From Streptomyces sp. YIM 98790 (GTDB lineage: Bacteria > Actinomycetota > Actinomycetes > Streptomycetales > Streptomycetaceae): a stretch of DNA of 64,000 nucleotides. The notes beneath the pieces are model-generated. The model did not search any database, was not told where the DNA came from, and saw only the letters and a list, made by a program, of their open reading frames with translations. Where the stretch lies: positions 4,745 to 68,744 of the forward strand of contig NZ_WTLH01000009.1 of NCBI RefSeq assembly GCF_011421595.1, written 5' to 3'. Shown piece by piece: positions 53,746 to 62,651 of the stretch. Positions within the stretch are counted from its first letter, which is position 1. Each line of letters begins with the position of its first letter. Made by a program: the position numbers and the translations under genes.

Positions 53746-54015
53746 TCAGCCGAAGACGTAGTCGACGACCTCGCCGAATCCCCAGTCAAGCACAGTCAGG
53801 ATGCCGATCATCACGAGAACGAACACGATCACCGCGGTGGTGTAGGTGGTGAGCTGATGGCGGGTGGGCCACACCACCTTGCGCAGCTCGGCAACCACCT
53901 GGCGGTAGAAAAGAGCAAGTTTGCCCAGCGGGCCCCGCTTGGCCCGCCGTCCGCGGCGGCCGGTGCCTTCCCCCCGGGGCTCCGGTGCCTCGACGGAGTC
54001 CGTGATCCCAGCCAC
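53746..54015 (-). CDS. secE: Preprotein translocase subunit SecE
   Basis: 89 residues. Basic cytoplasmic part, then the SecE signature FYRQVVAELRKVVWPTRHQL and one transmembrane helix (about 60-82). GTG at 54015 follows GAGGACGA. It is the clamp subunit of SecYEG, with SecY encoded at 13.6-14.9 kb. Confidence 0.96.
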   Translation of the reverse strand: MAGITDSVEAPEPRGEGTGRRGRRAKRGPLGKLALFYRQVVAELRKVVWPTRHQLTTYTTAVIVFVLVMIGILTVLDWGFGEVVDYVFG

Positions 54016-54084
54016 TCGTCCTCACCTGATCCCGGTCATGGTCGTAGCCGCCCGGGCCCGGCCGGGCGGCTTTGCATTCCGTAG

Positions 54085-54157
54085 CAGGGCCGGAGGGACT
54101 TGAACCCCCAACCGCTGGTTTTGGAGACCAGTGCTCTACCAATTGAGCTACGACCCT
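54085..54157 (-). tRNA. tRNA-Trp (CCA)
   Basis: 73-nt cloverleaf: acceptor AGGGTCG/CGGCCCT, D-arm GCTC...GAGC, anticodon stem CTGGT/ACCAG with loop CTCCAAA (anticodon CCA), T-arm with GGTTCAAGTCC. The 3' CCA is not encoded. The gene directly precedes secE, a synteny shared with mycobacteria. Confidence 0.97.
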
Positions 54158-54509
54158 TGGTGCGCTGCTCGACCTACCGTAACCGACGGCGCGGCCGACC
54201 AACGAACGACGAGTGTACGTGCTCTGCGGCCGTGCGTCGAACGGTATGCACCGCGGATCGCGGCGATCCGGGCCTTCCCGCCGCTGGGTGCCTGGTCGGG
54301 GCCCCTGTGACGGCAGATGCGGAAGTGGCGGGGACGGTGGGGCCGCCGGGAACCGGCGGCAACGGAGCGCGACGGGCCCGGGCCCCCGGGAACGGGCGGC
54401 GGCGCGGGGACGCGCGCGGCCGGCCCGGGGGGACGGCGTGGGGAACGGCACTGCGGCACGGCGGGCAACCCCGCTGCGGGTCGGGCGCCCCGTCTGCGAC
54501 GATGCCGTC
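54158..54509. other. Divergent region tRNA-Trp / aminotransferase
   Basis: A 352-nt gap without a gene. TACACT (54212-54217, minus strand) is a possible -10 for tRNA-Trp/secE, with a weak -35. GACGAT just before the aminotransferase ATG may be the -10 of a leaderless message. Confidence 0.4.
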
Positions 54510-55757
54510 ATGAGTGCCGCAACTCCTCCCGCACAGTCAGAGACCGCGCCGGAGCCCCGCCGGGTCTCGGCGCGGATCGCCGCGATCTCCGAGTCCGCCA
54601 CCCTCGCCGTGGACGCCAAGGCCAAGGCCCTCAAGGCGGCCGGGCGGCCGGTGATCGGCTTCGGCGCCGGCGAGCCCGACTTCCCGACCCCCGGCTACAT
54701 CGTCGACGCGGCGGTCGAGGCCTGCCGGAACCCGAAGTACCACCGCTACACCCCCGCCGGCGGCCTGCCCGAGCTGAAGGAGGCCATCGCCGCCAAGACC
54801 CTGCGCGACTCCGGCTACCAGGTGCAGGCGTCCCAGGTGCTGGTCACCAACGGCGGCAAGCAGGCGATCTACGAGGCGTTCGCCGCGCTGCTCGACCCGG
54901 GCGACGAGGTCATCGTCCCGGCGCCCTACTGGACCACCTACCCGGAGTCGATCCGGCTGGCCGGCGGCGTACCGGTGGAGGTGGTCGCGGACGAGACCAC
55001 CGGCTACCGGGTCTCCGTGGAGCAGCTGGAGGCGGCCCGTACCGAGCGCACCAAGGTGCTGCTGTTCGTCTCGCCCTCCAACCCGACCGGCGCGGTCTAC
55101 GGCCGGGAGCAGGTGGAGGCCGTCGGCCGCTGGGCCGCCGAGCACGGCCTGTGGGTGCTCACCGACGAGATCTACGAGCACCTGGTCTACGGCGACGCCG
55201 CGTTCCACTCGCTGCCGGTGGTGGTGCCCGAGCTGCGCGACCGCTGCGTGGTGGTCAACGGCGTGGCCAAGACCTACGCCATGACCGGCTGGCGGGTCGG
55301 CTGGGTGATCGGCCCGCAGGACGTGGTCAAGGCCGCCACCAACCTCCAGTCGCACGCCACCTCCAATGTCAGCAACGTGTCGCAGGCGGCGGCGCTGGCC
55401 GCGGTCTCCGGCGACCTGTCCGCGGTGCAGGAGATGCGCGGCGCCTTCGACCGGCGGCGCCGCACCATCGTGCGGATGCTGAACGAGATCGAGGGCGTGC
55501 AGTGCCCGGAGCCGGAGGGCGCGTTCTACGCCTACCCGTCGGTCAAGGGCCTGCTGGGCAAGGAGATCCGCGGGCGCCGGCCGCAGACCGGCGTGGCGCT
55601 TGCCGAGCTGATCCTGGAGGAGGCCGAGGTGGCGGTGGTGCCGGGCGAGGCCTTCGGCACCCCGGGCTATCTGCGGCTTTCCTACGCGCTGAGCGACCAG
55701 GACCTGGCCGAGGGCGTCTCCCGGATGCAGAAGCTGCTGGCCGAGGCCCGCGACTGA
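54510..55757 (+). CDS. aspC: Aspartate-type aminotransferase (class I, PLP)
   Basis: 415 residues. Fold-type I aminotransferase with the nicotinamide-side loop [13 protein letters not shown], the [10 protein letters not shown] segment, PLP-Lys in [19 protein letters not shown] and the C-terminal Arg in GYLRLSYA. Such genes next to secE in streptomycetes are annotated as aspartate transaminase, making oxaloacetate/aspartate or acting on aromatic amino acids; the exact substrate cannot be read here. ATG at 54510 lies 6 nt after GACGAT and has no ribosome binding site, consistent with leaderless translation. It has its own terminator. Confidence 0.9.
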   Translation: MSAATPPAQSETAPEPRRVSARIAAISESATLAVDAKAKALKAAGRPVIGFGAGEPDFPTPGYIVDAAVEACRNPKYHRYTPAGGLPELKEAIAAKTLRDSGYQVQASQVLVTNGGKQAIYEAFAALLDPGDEVIVPAPYWTTYPESIRLAGGVPVEVVADETTGYRVSVEQLEAARTERTKVLLFVSPSNPTGAVYGREQVEAVGRWAAEHGLWVLTDEIYEHLVYGDAAFHSLPVVVPELRDRCVVVNGVAKTYAMTGWRVGWVIGPQDVVKAATNLQSHATSNVSNVSQAAALAAVSGDLSAVQEMRGAFDRRRRTIVRMLNEIEGVQCPEPEGAFYAYPSVKGLLGKEIRGRRPQTGVALAELILEEAEVAVVPGEAFGTPGYLRLSYALSDQDLAEGVSRMQKLLAEARD

Positions 55758-55775
55758 GCATCTGCCGGACGCGGC

Positions 55776-55809
55776 GATCCGTCGGCCGGCAGGAGCCGGC
55801 CGACGGGTC
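55776..55809 (+). terminator. Terminator of the aminotransferase gene
   Basis: 15-bp stem GATCCGTCGGCCGGC with loop AGGA. The only non-Watson-Crick pair is U-G in the plus-strand RNA. Confidence 0.8.
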
Positions 55810-55962
55810 CGGCCGAGCGGCCCGCCGGCAGAACGGGCCGAGGGACGGACCGGCGGGGCGGGGCGGGCCGGCGGGCCCAGCCGAGGGCACACGCGTTCGA
55901 CGGGTCGCTGCCGCCGGCCTCCCGACTACCGCTCGGCCCGGCCGATGCGGCAAGATCCCGCA

Positions 55963-57006
55963 ATGGCGAGTGTTTCCCCCGAATCCGGCGCGCCGGGACG
56001 CGATGTCCGGCTGCTGCCGAAGGCGCATCTGCATCTGCACTTCACCGGGTCCATGCGTACCGGCACCCTGCTGGAACTGGCGGACAAGTACGGGGTGCGG
56101 CTTCCGGAGGCGCTGAGCAGCGGGACCCCGCCCAGACTGCGGGCCACCGACGAACGCGGCTGGTTCCGCTTCCAGCGGCTGTACGACATCGCCCGCTCCT
56201 GCCTGCGCAGCCCCGAGGACATCCACCGGCTCGTGCAGGAGGCCGCAGAGGAGGATCTGCGGGACGGCTCCCGCTGGCTGGAGATCCAGGTCGACCCCAC
56301 CTCGTACGCGCCCCGGCTGGGCGGGCTGATCCCGGCGCTGGAGATCATCCTCGACTCGGTGGACGACGCGATGCGCGCCACCGGCCTGGGAATCCGGGTG
56401 CTGGTCGCGGCCAACCGCACCCGGCATCCGCTGGACGCCCGCACCCTTGCCCGGCTGGCGGTCCGCTACGCCGGCCGCGGCGTGGTCGGTTTCGGGCTGT
56501 CCAACGACGAGCGGCGCGGCTTCGCCCGGGACTTCGACCGGGCCTTCGCGATCGCCCGGGACGGCGGCCTGCTGGCGGCGCCGCACGGCGGCGAGCTGTC
56601 CGGGCCGTCCAGCGTCTGGGACTGCCTGGACGATCTGGGCGCCGGGCGGATCGGCCACGGCGTCCGCGCGGCCGAGGACCCGCGGCTGCTGCGGCGGCTG
56701 GCGGAGGCGGGCGTGACCTGCGAGATCTGCCCGGCGTCCAATGTGGCGCTGGGGGTGTACGACCGGCTGCAGGACGTGCCGCTGCGGCGGCTGTTCGAGG
56801 CGGGGGTGCCGATCGCGCTGGGCGCGGACGATCCGCTGCTGTTCGGCTCCCGGCTGGCCGCGCAGTACGAGATCGCCCGCCGCCACCACGCGTTCACCGA
56901 TCAGGAGCTGGCCCGGCTGGCGGCCCAGTCGGTGCGCGCCTGCACCGCCCCGCCGGATGTGAAGGAGAAACTGCTGCTCGGCATCACCGAATGGCTGGAG
57001 AACTGA
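55963..57006 (+). CDS. add: Adenosine deaminase family nucleoside deaminase
   Basis: 347 residues, amidohydrolase TIM barrel. Metal ligands H24 and H26 in AHLHLHFTGS, then GFGLSNDERRG, the HGGE acid/His motif, GRIGHGVRA and the final Asp in LGADDPLLFG. Canonical adenosine deaminases read HLDG after the second His; here it is HFTG, so the ribose-contacting Asp is absent and the substrate may differ (for example another 6-aminopurine nucleoside). ATG at 55963 follows CAAGAT by 6 nt without a Shine-Dalgarno. ATG at 55945 is in frame but would span the presumed -10. Confidence 0.85.
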   Translation: MASVSPESGAPGRDVRLLPKAHLHLHFTGSMRTGTLLELADKYGVRLPEALSSGTPPRLRATDERGWFRFQRLYDIARSCLRSPEDIHRLVQEAAEEDLRDGSRWLEIQVDPTSYAPRLGGLIPALEIILDSVDDAMRATGLGIRVLVAANRTRHPLDARTLARLAVRYAGRGVVGFGLSNDERRGFARDFDRAFAIARDGGLLAAPHGGELSGPSSVWDCLDDLGAGRIGHGVRAAEDPRLLRRLAEAGVTCEICPASNVALGVYDRLQDVPLRRLFEAGVPIALGADDPLLFGSRLAAQYEIARRHHAFTDQELARLAAQSVRACTAPPDVKEKLLLGITEWLEN

Positions 57007-57049
57007 TCCACGTCACGGGCGGTGACCCGCTCCGGGCGGGCGGCGTCGC

Positions 57050-57460
<411 letters not shown>

Positions 57461-57571
57461 CGCCCGTCACCTCCGTTCCGGCGCCGTACACGGGCGGGCG
57501 GCCCCCTCGGGCCGCCGGGGCGCCCGCGGCGCGGGCCCCGGGTAACACGGCGCCGACGGCCCAAACCTCGT

Positions 57572-58627
57572 TCAGAGGGCGACCCCGACCGTCACCGGCT
57601 CGTTGACCAGCGTGACGCCGAAGGCCGCGCGGACCCCGTCCCGCACCTGGCGGGCCAGCGCCAGCAGGTCGGCGGTGCGGGCGGTGCCGCGGTTGGTCAG
57701 GGCGAGGGTGTGCTTGGTGGAGATGCGGGCCGGGCCCTCGCCGTAGCCCTTGGGGAAGCCGGCGCGCTCGATCAGCCAGGCGGCGGAGGTCTTGGTGCGG
57801 CCCTCACCGGCCGGCCAGGACGGCGGCTCGGTGTCCGGGCCGAGCCGGGCCGCGGCCCGCTCCCGGAAGGCGGCCCACTCGGCCGGGCCGAGGACCGGGT
57901 TGGTGAAGAAGGAGCCGGCCGACCAGGTGTCGTGGTCCTCCGGGTCCAGCACCATGCCCTTGCCGGTGCGCAGCTTGAGCACGGTCTCCCGGGCGTCGCC
58001 GACCGGCACCCGGCCGCCGGGCTCCACGCCCAGGGCCCGCGCGGTCTCGGCGTACCGGACGGGCGCGGACAGGCCGCGGGCGTCCTCCAGGGCCATGCGG
58101 ACCCGCAGCACCACATGGCGATCCGGGTCGGCCTTGAACCGGCTGTGGCGGTAGGCGAAGCCGCACTCGGTGCCGGGCAGGGTGACGGTCTCGCGGCGCA
58201 GCCGGTCCCAGGCGACCACCTCGGTGATGACGGAGGAGACCTCCTGGCCGTAGGCGCCGACGTTCTGGATGGGGGTGGCGCCGGCCGAGCCGGGGATGCC
58301 GGCCAGGCACTCGATGCCGGCCAGGCCGGCCTCGGTGGTACGGGCCACGGCCGCGGACCAGTTCTCGCCGGCGGCCAGCTCCAGACGGGTGCCGTCCAGG
58401 CGGAACCCGCGGGTGGCGATGCGCAGGACGGTGCCGTCGAAGCCGTCGTCGGAGATGACGAGGTTGGAGCCGCCGCCGATGAGCAGCAGCGGCGTGCCGG
58501 CCGCGTCGGCCTCGGCGACGGCCCGGATCACCTCGTCGTCGGTGGTGGCGGTGAGCAGCCGGCGGGCCGGGCCGCCGAGCCGGAAGGTGGTCAGCGGGGC
58601 CAGCGGGGCATCGTGTTCTTCCTGCAC
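57572..58627 (-). CDS. murB: UDP-N-acetylenolpyruvoylglucosamine reductase
   Basis: NADPH-dependent reduction to UDP-MurNAc in peptidoglycan synthesis. 351 residues: FAD-binding LTTFRLGGPA and LLIGGGSNLVISDDGF, then PGSAGATPIQNVGAYG, the catalytic SAGSFFTNP (Ser proton donor) and KTSAAWLIERAGF...TLALTNRG. GTG at 58627 (VQEEHDAPLAPL) fits the family start. TAGCCT lies 8 nt before it with no Shine-Dalgarno, another possible leaderless start. An in-frame start at 58663 would include a rare TTA codon. Confidence 0.96.
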   Translation of the reverse strand: MQEEHDAPLAPLTTFRLGGPARRLLTATTDDEVIRAVAEADAAGTPLLLIGGGSNLVISDDGFDGTVLRIATRGFRLDGTRLELAAGENWSAAVARTTEAGLAGIECLAGIPGSAGATPIQNVGAYGQEVSSVITEVVAWDRLRRETVTLPGTECGFAYRHSRFKADPDRHVVLRVRMALEDARGLSAPVRYAETARALGVEPGGRVPVGDARETVLKLRTGKGMVLDPEDHDTWSAGSFFTNPVLGPAEWAAFRERAAARLGPDTEPPSWPAGEGRTKTSAAWLIERAGFPKGYGEGPARISTKHTLALTNRGTARTADLLALARQVRDGVRAAFGVTLVNEPVTVGVAL

Positions 58628-58710
58628 AGCCAACAAGGCTAAGCGCTTCCCCGCCCGGGTCACGCCCCGGCGGTGGCCGAACGCGGGAGCGGCGGGTGCC
58701 GCGGTCCCGG

Positions 58711-58728
58711 CCCGCCACCGGTGGCGGG
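58711..58728. repeat. 18-bp perfect palindrome upstream of murB
   Basis: CCCGCCACCGGTGGCGGG, in the gap between the efflux gene stop and murB. A possible protein-binding site or hairpin. Confidence 0.55.
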
Positions 58729-58745
58729 AAGAACCGTTGGCGGGT

Positions 58746-58776
58746 CCGGTCCCGGCCGCCGGGAGGCCGGGACCGG
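58746..58776 (-). terminator. Terminator of the efflux pump gene
   Basis: Perfect 12-bp stem CCGGTCCCGGCC with a 7-nt loop, 18 nt past the stop. Confidence 0.8.
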
Positions 58777-58793
58777 CAAAGCCGGCGCGCGGC

Positions 58794-60266
58794 TCAGGCG
58801 ACCGGGGCGGGGCTCCTGTCCGCCGGGCCGCCCGGGAGCGGCGCCTGCTCGCGCGGCAGCGGCGTCCCGTCCGGCGCGGCCGGGCCGGGCCGCCGCCCCG
58901 GGACCGCGCCCATGCCGATGGCGGCCACCAGCAGGGCGATCACGCCCACCCACAGCGCGGGCACGATGCCGTCGGTGAACTCCTGCGGGCTGCCGTAGCC
59001 GCCCCGCGCCGAGAAGACCGACGCCAGAACGGCCACGCCCAGGGCACCGCCGATCTCCCGCATGGCGTTGTTCACCCCGGAGGCGATGCCCTCCTTCTCC
59101 TGCGGCACCGACCCCATCACCATGGCGCCGGTGGGGGCGAAGAACATCCCCATGCCGATGCCGCACAGCACGAACCCCGGCACCTGGGTCCCGTAGGACA
59201 CCGCCGGTTCGTTGACCACCGCGAACCAGGCCAGTCCGGCGGCCTGGAAGACCATGCCGCCCATCACGAGGTACTTGCCGCCGATCCGGTCCGTGAGCAT
59301 CCCGGCAAGCGGCGCCACCAGCATCGGCATCGCCGTCCACGGCAGCATCCGCAGCCCCGCCTGCTGCGGGTTGTAGCCCTGGATGAGCTGGAGGAACTGC
59401 GTCAGCAGGAAGATCGAGCCGAAGATGCCGAAGAAGGCGACGAGTCCGGTGAAGTTCACCACGGTGAAGGTCGGCGACCGGAAGAACCGCATCGGCAGCA
59501 TGGGTGCCGCGCTGCGCTGCTCCCAGCGGATGAACGCCGCCAGCAGCAGGCCGCCCGCCGTGAAGCCGGCCAGCACCGCCGGGTTGGTCCAGCCGTGCTC
59601 GTGGCCGCGCACGATGGACAGCACGATGCCGAACAGGCCGGCGCTGACCAGCAGCGTGCCGATGATGTCCAGCCGGTTGTTCGGTCCGCGGCTCTCGGTG
59701 AGCCGGGACCGGACCAGCGGCAGCAGGGCCAGCCCGATGGGCACGTTCAGCCAGAAGATCCAGTGCCAGGAGAGGTGCTCGGTGATGGTGCCGCCGACCA
59801 GGGGCCCGCCCGCGACGGCCAGACCGTTGACCGCGCCCCAGATGCCGAACGCGGTGCCGCGGCGTTCGGCCGGCACGGAGGCGGAGATCAGCGTCAGGCT
59901 GAGCGGCATCAGCACGGCGGCGCCTGCGCCCTGGGCGGCGCGGGAGGCGATCAGCATGCCGGTGGACCCGGAGAGCGCGGCGGCGGCCGAGGCGGCGGTG
60001 AACAGCACCACACCGCCGGTGAAGACCCGGCGGCGGCCGAAGCGGTCGCCCAGCGCCGCGGCGAGCAGCAGCAGGCAGGCGAACGGCAGGACATAGCCGT
60101 TCACGATCCATTCCAGGTCGGTGAGGCTGCCGCCCAGATCGGTGCGGATCACCGGCAGCGCGGTGGTCACCACCAGATTGTCCAGGGCGGCCATGAAGGT
60201 GGCCGTGCTGGTGAGGAGCAAGGTCCACGCGACGCTGGGCCGCGCGGCCGTCGGTGGTGTCGTCAT
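58794..60266 (-). CDS. DHA2-family (14-TM) MFS drug exporter
   Basis: 490 residues with 14 hydrophobic segments. MFS motif A-like loop GDRFGRRRVF after TM2; the first helix carries ALDNLVVTTALPVI with the acidic residue typical of QacA/EmrB proton-drug antiporters. The last 30 residues are Pro/Arg-rich. ATG at 60266 follows GGAGTCC. An operator for the adjacent TetR lies 28-46 nt upstream, so expression should be induced by a ligand of that repressor. Substrate unknown. Confidence 0.9.
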   Translation of the reverse strand: MTTPPTAARPSVAWTLLLTSTATFMAALDNLVVTTALPVIRTDLGGSLTDLEWIVNGYVLPFACLLLLAAALGDRFGRRRVFTGGVVLFTAASAAAALSGSTGMLIASRAAQGAGAAVLMPLSLTLISASVPAERRGTAFGIWGAVNGLAVAGGPLVGGTITEHLSWHWIFWLNVPIGLALLPLVRSRLTESRGPNNRLDIIGTLLVSAGLFGIVLSIVRGHEHGWTNPAVLAGFTAGGLLLAAFIRWEQRSAAPMLPMRFFRSPTFTVVNFTGLVAFFGIFGSIFLLTQFLQLIQGYNPQQAGLRMLPWTAMPMLVAPLAGMLTDRIGGKYLVMGGMVFQAAGLAWFAVVNEPAVSYGTQVPGFVLCGIGMGMFFAPTGAMVMGSVPQEKEGIASGVNNAMREIGGALGVAVLASVFSARGGYGSPQEFTDGIVPALWVGVIALLVAAIGMGAVPGRRPGPAAPDGTPLPREQAPLPGGPADRSPAPVA

Positions 60267-60293
60267 CGAGGACTCCGGTTTTCCGTGATTGAT

Positions 60294-60312
60294 AGTGATT
60301 GATCAATAACTT
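60294..60312. promoter_or_regulatory. TetR operator copy 1 (upstream of the efflux gene)
   Basis: AGTGATTGATCAATAACTT; its reverse complement matches 60986-61004 at 18 of 19 positions. Central dyad ATTGATCAAT. A half-copy GTGATTGAT lies 10 bp to the left (60285-60293). Confidence 0.8.
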
Positions 60313-60400
60313 CGCAGGGCGGGAACAGGCCCGAGCGGCCCGGCAGGGGGCGGCGGGGAGACGGCGGTCGGGTCGCGGCGGGCCGGTCGCGGGCAGGCCG

Positions 60401-60970
60401 TCAGCAGGGCTGCCCGGGCGGGCAGACCCCCTTCTCCCCGAGCCCCGCCCAGACCCGGTGACCGGCCGGGAATCCCATGGTCAGCAGGACATTGATCAGC
60501 ATCCCCTTGGCCATGAACTCGGCGGTCTGCACCGGGTCCGCCCCCTGGCGCAGATGCACCAGGTCCCACAGCTCCTCCCAGAAGGAGCGGAGCTGTGCGG
60601 CGAAGTCGGCGTCCCCGGCCCGCTCGGCCACGGCCGCCGCCACATACATCTGCATCTGGAACAGCAACTGGTCCCGGTCGGAGATCAGCTCGTTGTACGC
60701 CTCCCCCATGGCCTCGTGGGCCCGCTCCGGCGGGACACCCTCGGCGGCCTCGGCGAACCGGCGGCGGATCTGCTCGGTGCAGCGCCGGGCCGCGGCCAGG
60801 AAGATGGCGCGCTTGTCCGGGAAGAGGCGGAACAGGTAGGGCTGGGAGACACCGACCCGCCGGGCGATCGCCCCCGTGGAGGTACCCGCGTACCCGCCGT
60901 GGGCGAACTCGGCGATCGCGGCCCGGACGACGCTCTCCCGCCGCTCCTCGGCACTCAGTCGCACGCTCAT
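60401..60970 (-). CDS. TetR-family transcriptional repressor
   Basis: 189 residues. N-terminal HTH (about 8-58) with the family pattern RESVVRAAIAEFAHGGYAGTSTGAIARRVGVSQPYLFRLFPDKRAIF; the C-terminal ligand domain is all-helical. ATG at 60970 has GGGG 8 nt upstream; the GTG at 60979 sits too close. It lies upstream of the exporter on the same strand with a 134-nt gap. Matching operators sit in front of both genes, so it should repress itself and the pump. Confidence 0.93.
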   Translation of the reverse strand: MSVRLSAEERRESVVRAAIAEFAHGGYAGTSTGAIARRVGVSQPYLFRLFPDKRAIFLAAARRCTEQIRRRFAEAAEGVPPERAHEAMGEAYNELISDRDQLLFQMQMYVAAAVAERAGDADFAAQLRSFWEELWDLVHLRQGADPVQTAEFMAKGMLINVLLTMGFPAGHRVWAGLGEKGVCPPGQPC

Positions 60971-60985
60971 CTCGGACACCCCAAT

Positions 60986-61004
60986 AAGTTATTGACCAAT
61001 CACT
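60986..61004. promoter_or_regulatory. TetR operator copy 2 (upstream of tetR)
   Basis: AAGTTATTGACCAATCACT, overlapping the -10 and spacer of the tetR promoter. One base differs from the complement of copy 1. Confidence 0.8.
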
Positions 61005-61015
61005 ACCTATGTCAA
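60986..61015 (-). promoter_or_regulatory. Promoter of tetR
   Basis: Minus strand -35 TTGACA (61010-61015), 18-nt spacer, -10 TAACTT (60986-60991). Operator copy 2 covers it from the -10 into the spacer, which fits autorepression. Confidence 0.7.
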
Positions 61016-61117
61016 CAGGCAAACGGAGGCGGGGCCGGCCACGGGAAGGGAACGCGTCGGCGGCAACCGCCCCACCCCCTTCCCGGAACCGGCCCCGCGG
61101 CGGCCCGGCCGCCCCGT

Positions 61118-61552
61118 TCAGGCCAGCCGTACCACCGCACGCGCCATGCCCAGCACCTTCTGCCCCGCGCTGGTCGCGGTCAGATCCACCCGGACGGTAC
61201 GCGCCTCGTCGTCCAGCCTGGCCGCCACCTTGCCGGACACCTCGATCACCGCACCGGTCCCGTCGTCCGGCACCACCACCGGCTTGGTGAACCGCACCCC
61301 GTACTCCACCAGCGCCCCCGGGTCCCCCGCCCAGTCCGTCACCACCCGGGCCGCCTCGGCCATGGTGAACATGCCGTGCGCGATCACGTCCGGCAGCCCG
61401 ACCTCCCGGGCGAACCTCTCGTTCCAGTGGATCGGATTGAAGTCACCGGACGCACCCGCGTACCGCACCAGGGTCTCCCTGGTCACCGGGAAGCTCCGGG
61501 CCGGCAGCTCGGTGCCGGCCGCCACCTCCGCATAGCTGATCCTCGCCGCCAT
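61118..61552 (-). CDS. hadB: (3R)-hydroxyacyl-ACP dehydratase subunit HadB
   Basis: 144-residue MaoC-type hot-dog hydratase. Catalytic pair D37 and H42 in YAGASGDFNPIHWNERFAREVGLPDVIAHGMFTMA. It is the catalytic half of the HadAB dehydratase of type II fatty acid elongation. ATG at 61552 has GGAGGAG 11 nt upstream; GTG at 61564 overlaps the hadA stop but is too close to that site. It lies directly after hadA. Confidence 0.92.
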   Translation of the reverse strand: MAARISYAEVAAGTELPARSFPVTRETLVRYAGASGDFNPIHWNERFAREVGLPDVIAHGMFTMAEAARVVTDWAGDPGALVEYGVRFTKPVVVPDDGTGAVIEVSGKVAARLDDEARTVRVDLTATSAGQKVLGMARAVVRLA

Positions 61553-61560
61553 GATCCGGC

Positions 61561-62013
61561 TCACTCCTCCCCGGCCGCGCGGGCCACCAGCTTGGTGTAC
61601 GCGGTCACCACATGCTCGCCCGACTCGTCGTGCACCTCGCCGCGCACATCGATGATGTCGTTCCCGGCCAGCGACTTGACCGCCTCGATGTGCGAGGTCA
61701 CCGACAGCCGGTCGCCCGCCCGCACCGGACGGCTGTAGACGAACCGCTGGTCGCCGTGCACCACCCGGCTGTAGTCCAGGCCCAGCTCCGGGTCCTGCAC
61801 CACATCGGAGGCCGCCCGGTAGGTGATGGCGAACACGAAGGTCGGCGGGGCGATCACGTCCGGATGCCCCAGCTCCTTGGCGGTGTCCGGATCGGTGTAC
61901 GCCGGATGGGGGTCCCCGATCGCCTCGGCGAACTCGCGGATCTTCTCCCGGCCCACCTCATACGGCCGGGTGGGCGGATAGCTCCGCCCCACGAACGACT
62001 GGTCCAGTGCCAT
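61561..62013 (-). CDS. hadA: (3R)-hydroxyacyl-ACP dehydratase subunit HadA
   Basis: 150 residues, MaoC_dehydrat_N type hot-dog protein (FVGRSYPPTRPYEVGREKIREFAEAIGDPHPAYTD, VIAPPTFVFAITYRA) without its own catalytic Asp-His pair; it binds the acyl chain and pairs with HadB. The rpmG-hadA-hadB order before tRNA-Trp/secE is the same as in mycobacteria, though hadC is absent and here genes for efflux and cell-wall enzymes intervene. ATG at 62013; a GTG at 62022 is an alternative. Confidence 0.9.
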   Translation of the reverse strand: MALDQSFVGRSYPPTRPYEVGREKIREFAEAIGDPHPAYTDPDTAKELGHPDVIAPPTFVFAITYRAASDVVQDPELGLDYSRVVHGDQRFVYSRPVRAGDRLSVTSHIEAVKSLAGNDIIDVRGEVHDESGEHVVTAYTKLVARAAGEE

Positions 62014-62207
62014 GACCGGCACCCACCTCCCGGAAACGACTCCAGGCCGCTCCCGCCCCTCAGGAGGCGGAAACGGCCTGGGTCACACGTCTTGGCGCTT
62101 CGTGCTGACAAATCTGGGTCGGATGTCGCCGCGCTGTGCACCCTGTCCGCCGGAACCGGCACCGCGGCGCGGCCGACGGCGGGCACGGCGCCCGCCGTCC
62201 CGCCGGT

Positions 62208-62372
62208 TCAGCGGGTCTCGCGGTGCGCGGTGTGCGCGTTGCAGCGGGGGCAGTGCTTCTTCATCTCCAGGCGGTCCGGGTTGTTCCGGCGGTTCTTCCT
62301 GGTGATGTAGTTCCGCTCCTTGCACTCCACGCAGGCCAGCGTGATCTTCGGGCGGACGTCGGTGGCAGCCAC
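62208..62372 (-). CDS. rpmG: 50S ribosomal protein L33, zinc-binding form
   Basis: 54 residues, [20 protein letters not shown] at the start, with zinc ligands C14, C17, C41 and C44 (CVEC...CPRC), so it is the zinc-containing paralogue. GTG at 62372 follows AAGGAGCACTCCT. It lies between tRNA-Met and hadA. Confidence 0.96.
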   Translation of the reverse strand: MAATDVRPKITLACVECKERNYITRKNRRNNPDRLEMKKHCPRCNAHTAHRETR

Positions 62373-62461
62373 AGGAGTGCTCCTTGACGGACGATACGGG
62401 GTGTTACGGCAGAAACAGTAGCCGATCCGAGGCGAACCCCTGCAATCGGCTACTGACGATG

Positions 62462-62534
62462 TAGCGGCGACCGGACTCGAACCGGTGACACAACGATTAT
62501 GAGCCGTTTGCTCTACCGACTGAGCTACGCCGCC
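62462..62534 (-). tRNA. tRNA-Met (CAU), elongator
   Basis: 73-nt cloverleaf: acceptor GGCGGCG/CGCCGCT with a G1-U72 pair (not the unpaired C1-A72 of initiator tRNA), D-arm GCTC...GAGC, anticodon loop CTCATAA (CAU), T-arm GGTTCGAGTCC. CCA is not encoded. Confidence 0.95.
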
Positions 62535-62578
62535 AGGGTGCGAGCATCCACGCCAAGGTGATATACCTCACACCGCAG

Positions 62579-62651
62579 AGCCCCAAAACGGAATCGAACC
62601 GTTGACCTTCTCCTTACCATGGAGATGCTCTGCCGACTGAGCTATTGGGGC
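62579..62651 (-). tRNA. tRNA-Thr (GGU)
   Basis: 73-nt cloverleaf: acceptor GCCCCAA/TTGGGGC, anticodon stem TCTCC/GGAGA with loop ATGGTAA (GGU), T-arm GGTTCGATTCC. Located 44 nt upstream of tRNA-Met, probably co-transcribed with it and rpmG. Confidence 0.95.
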
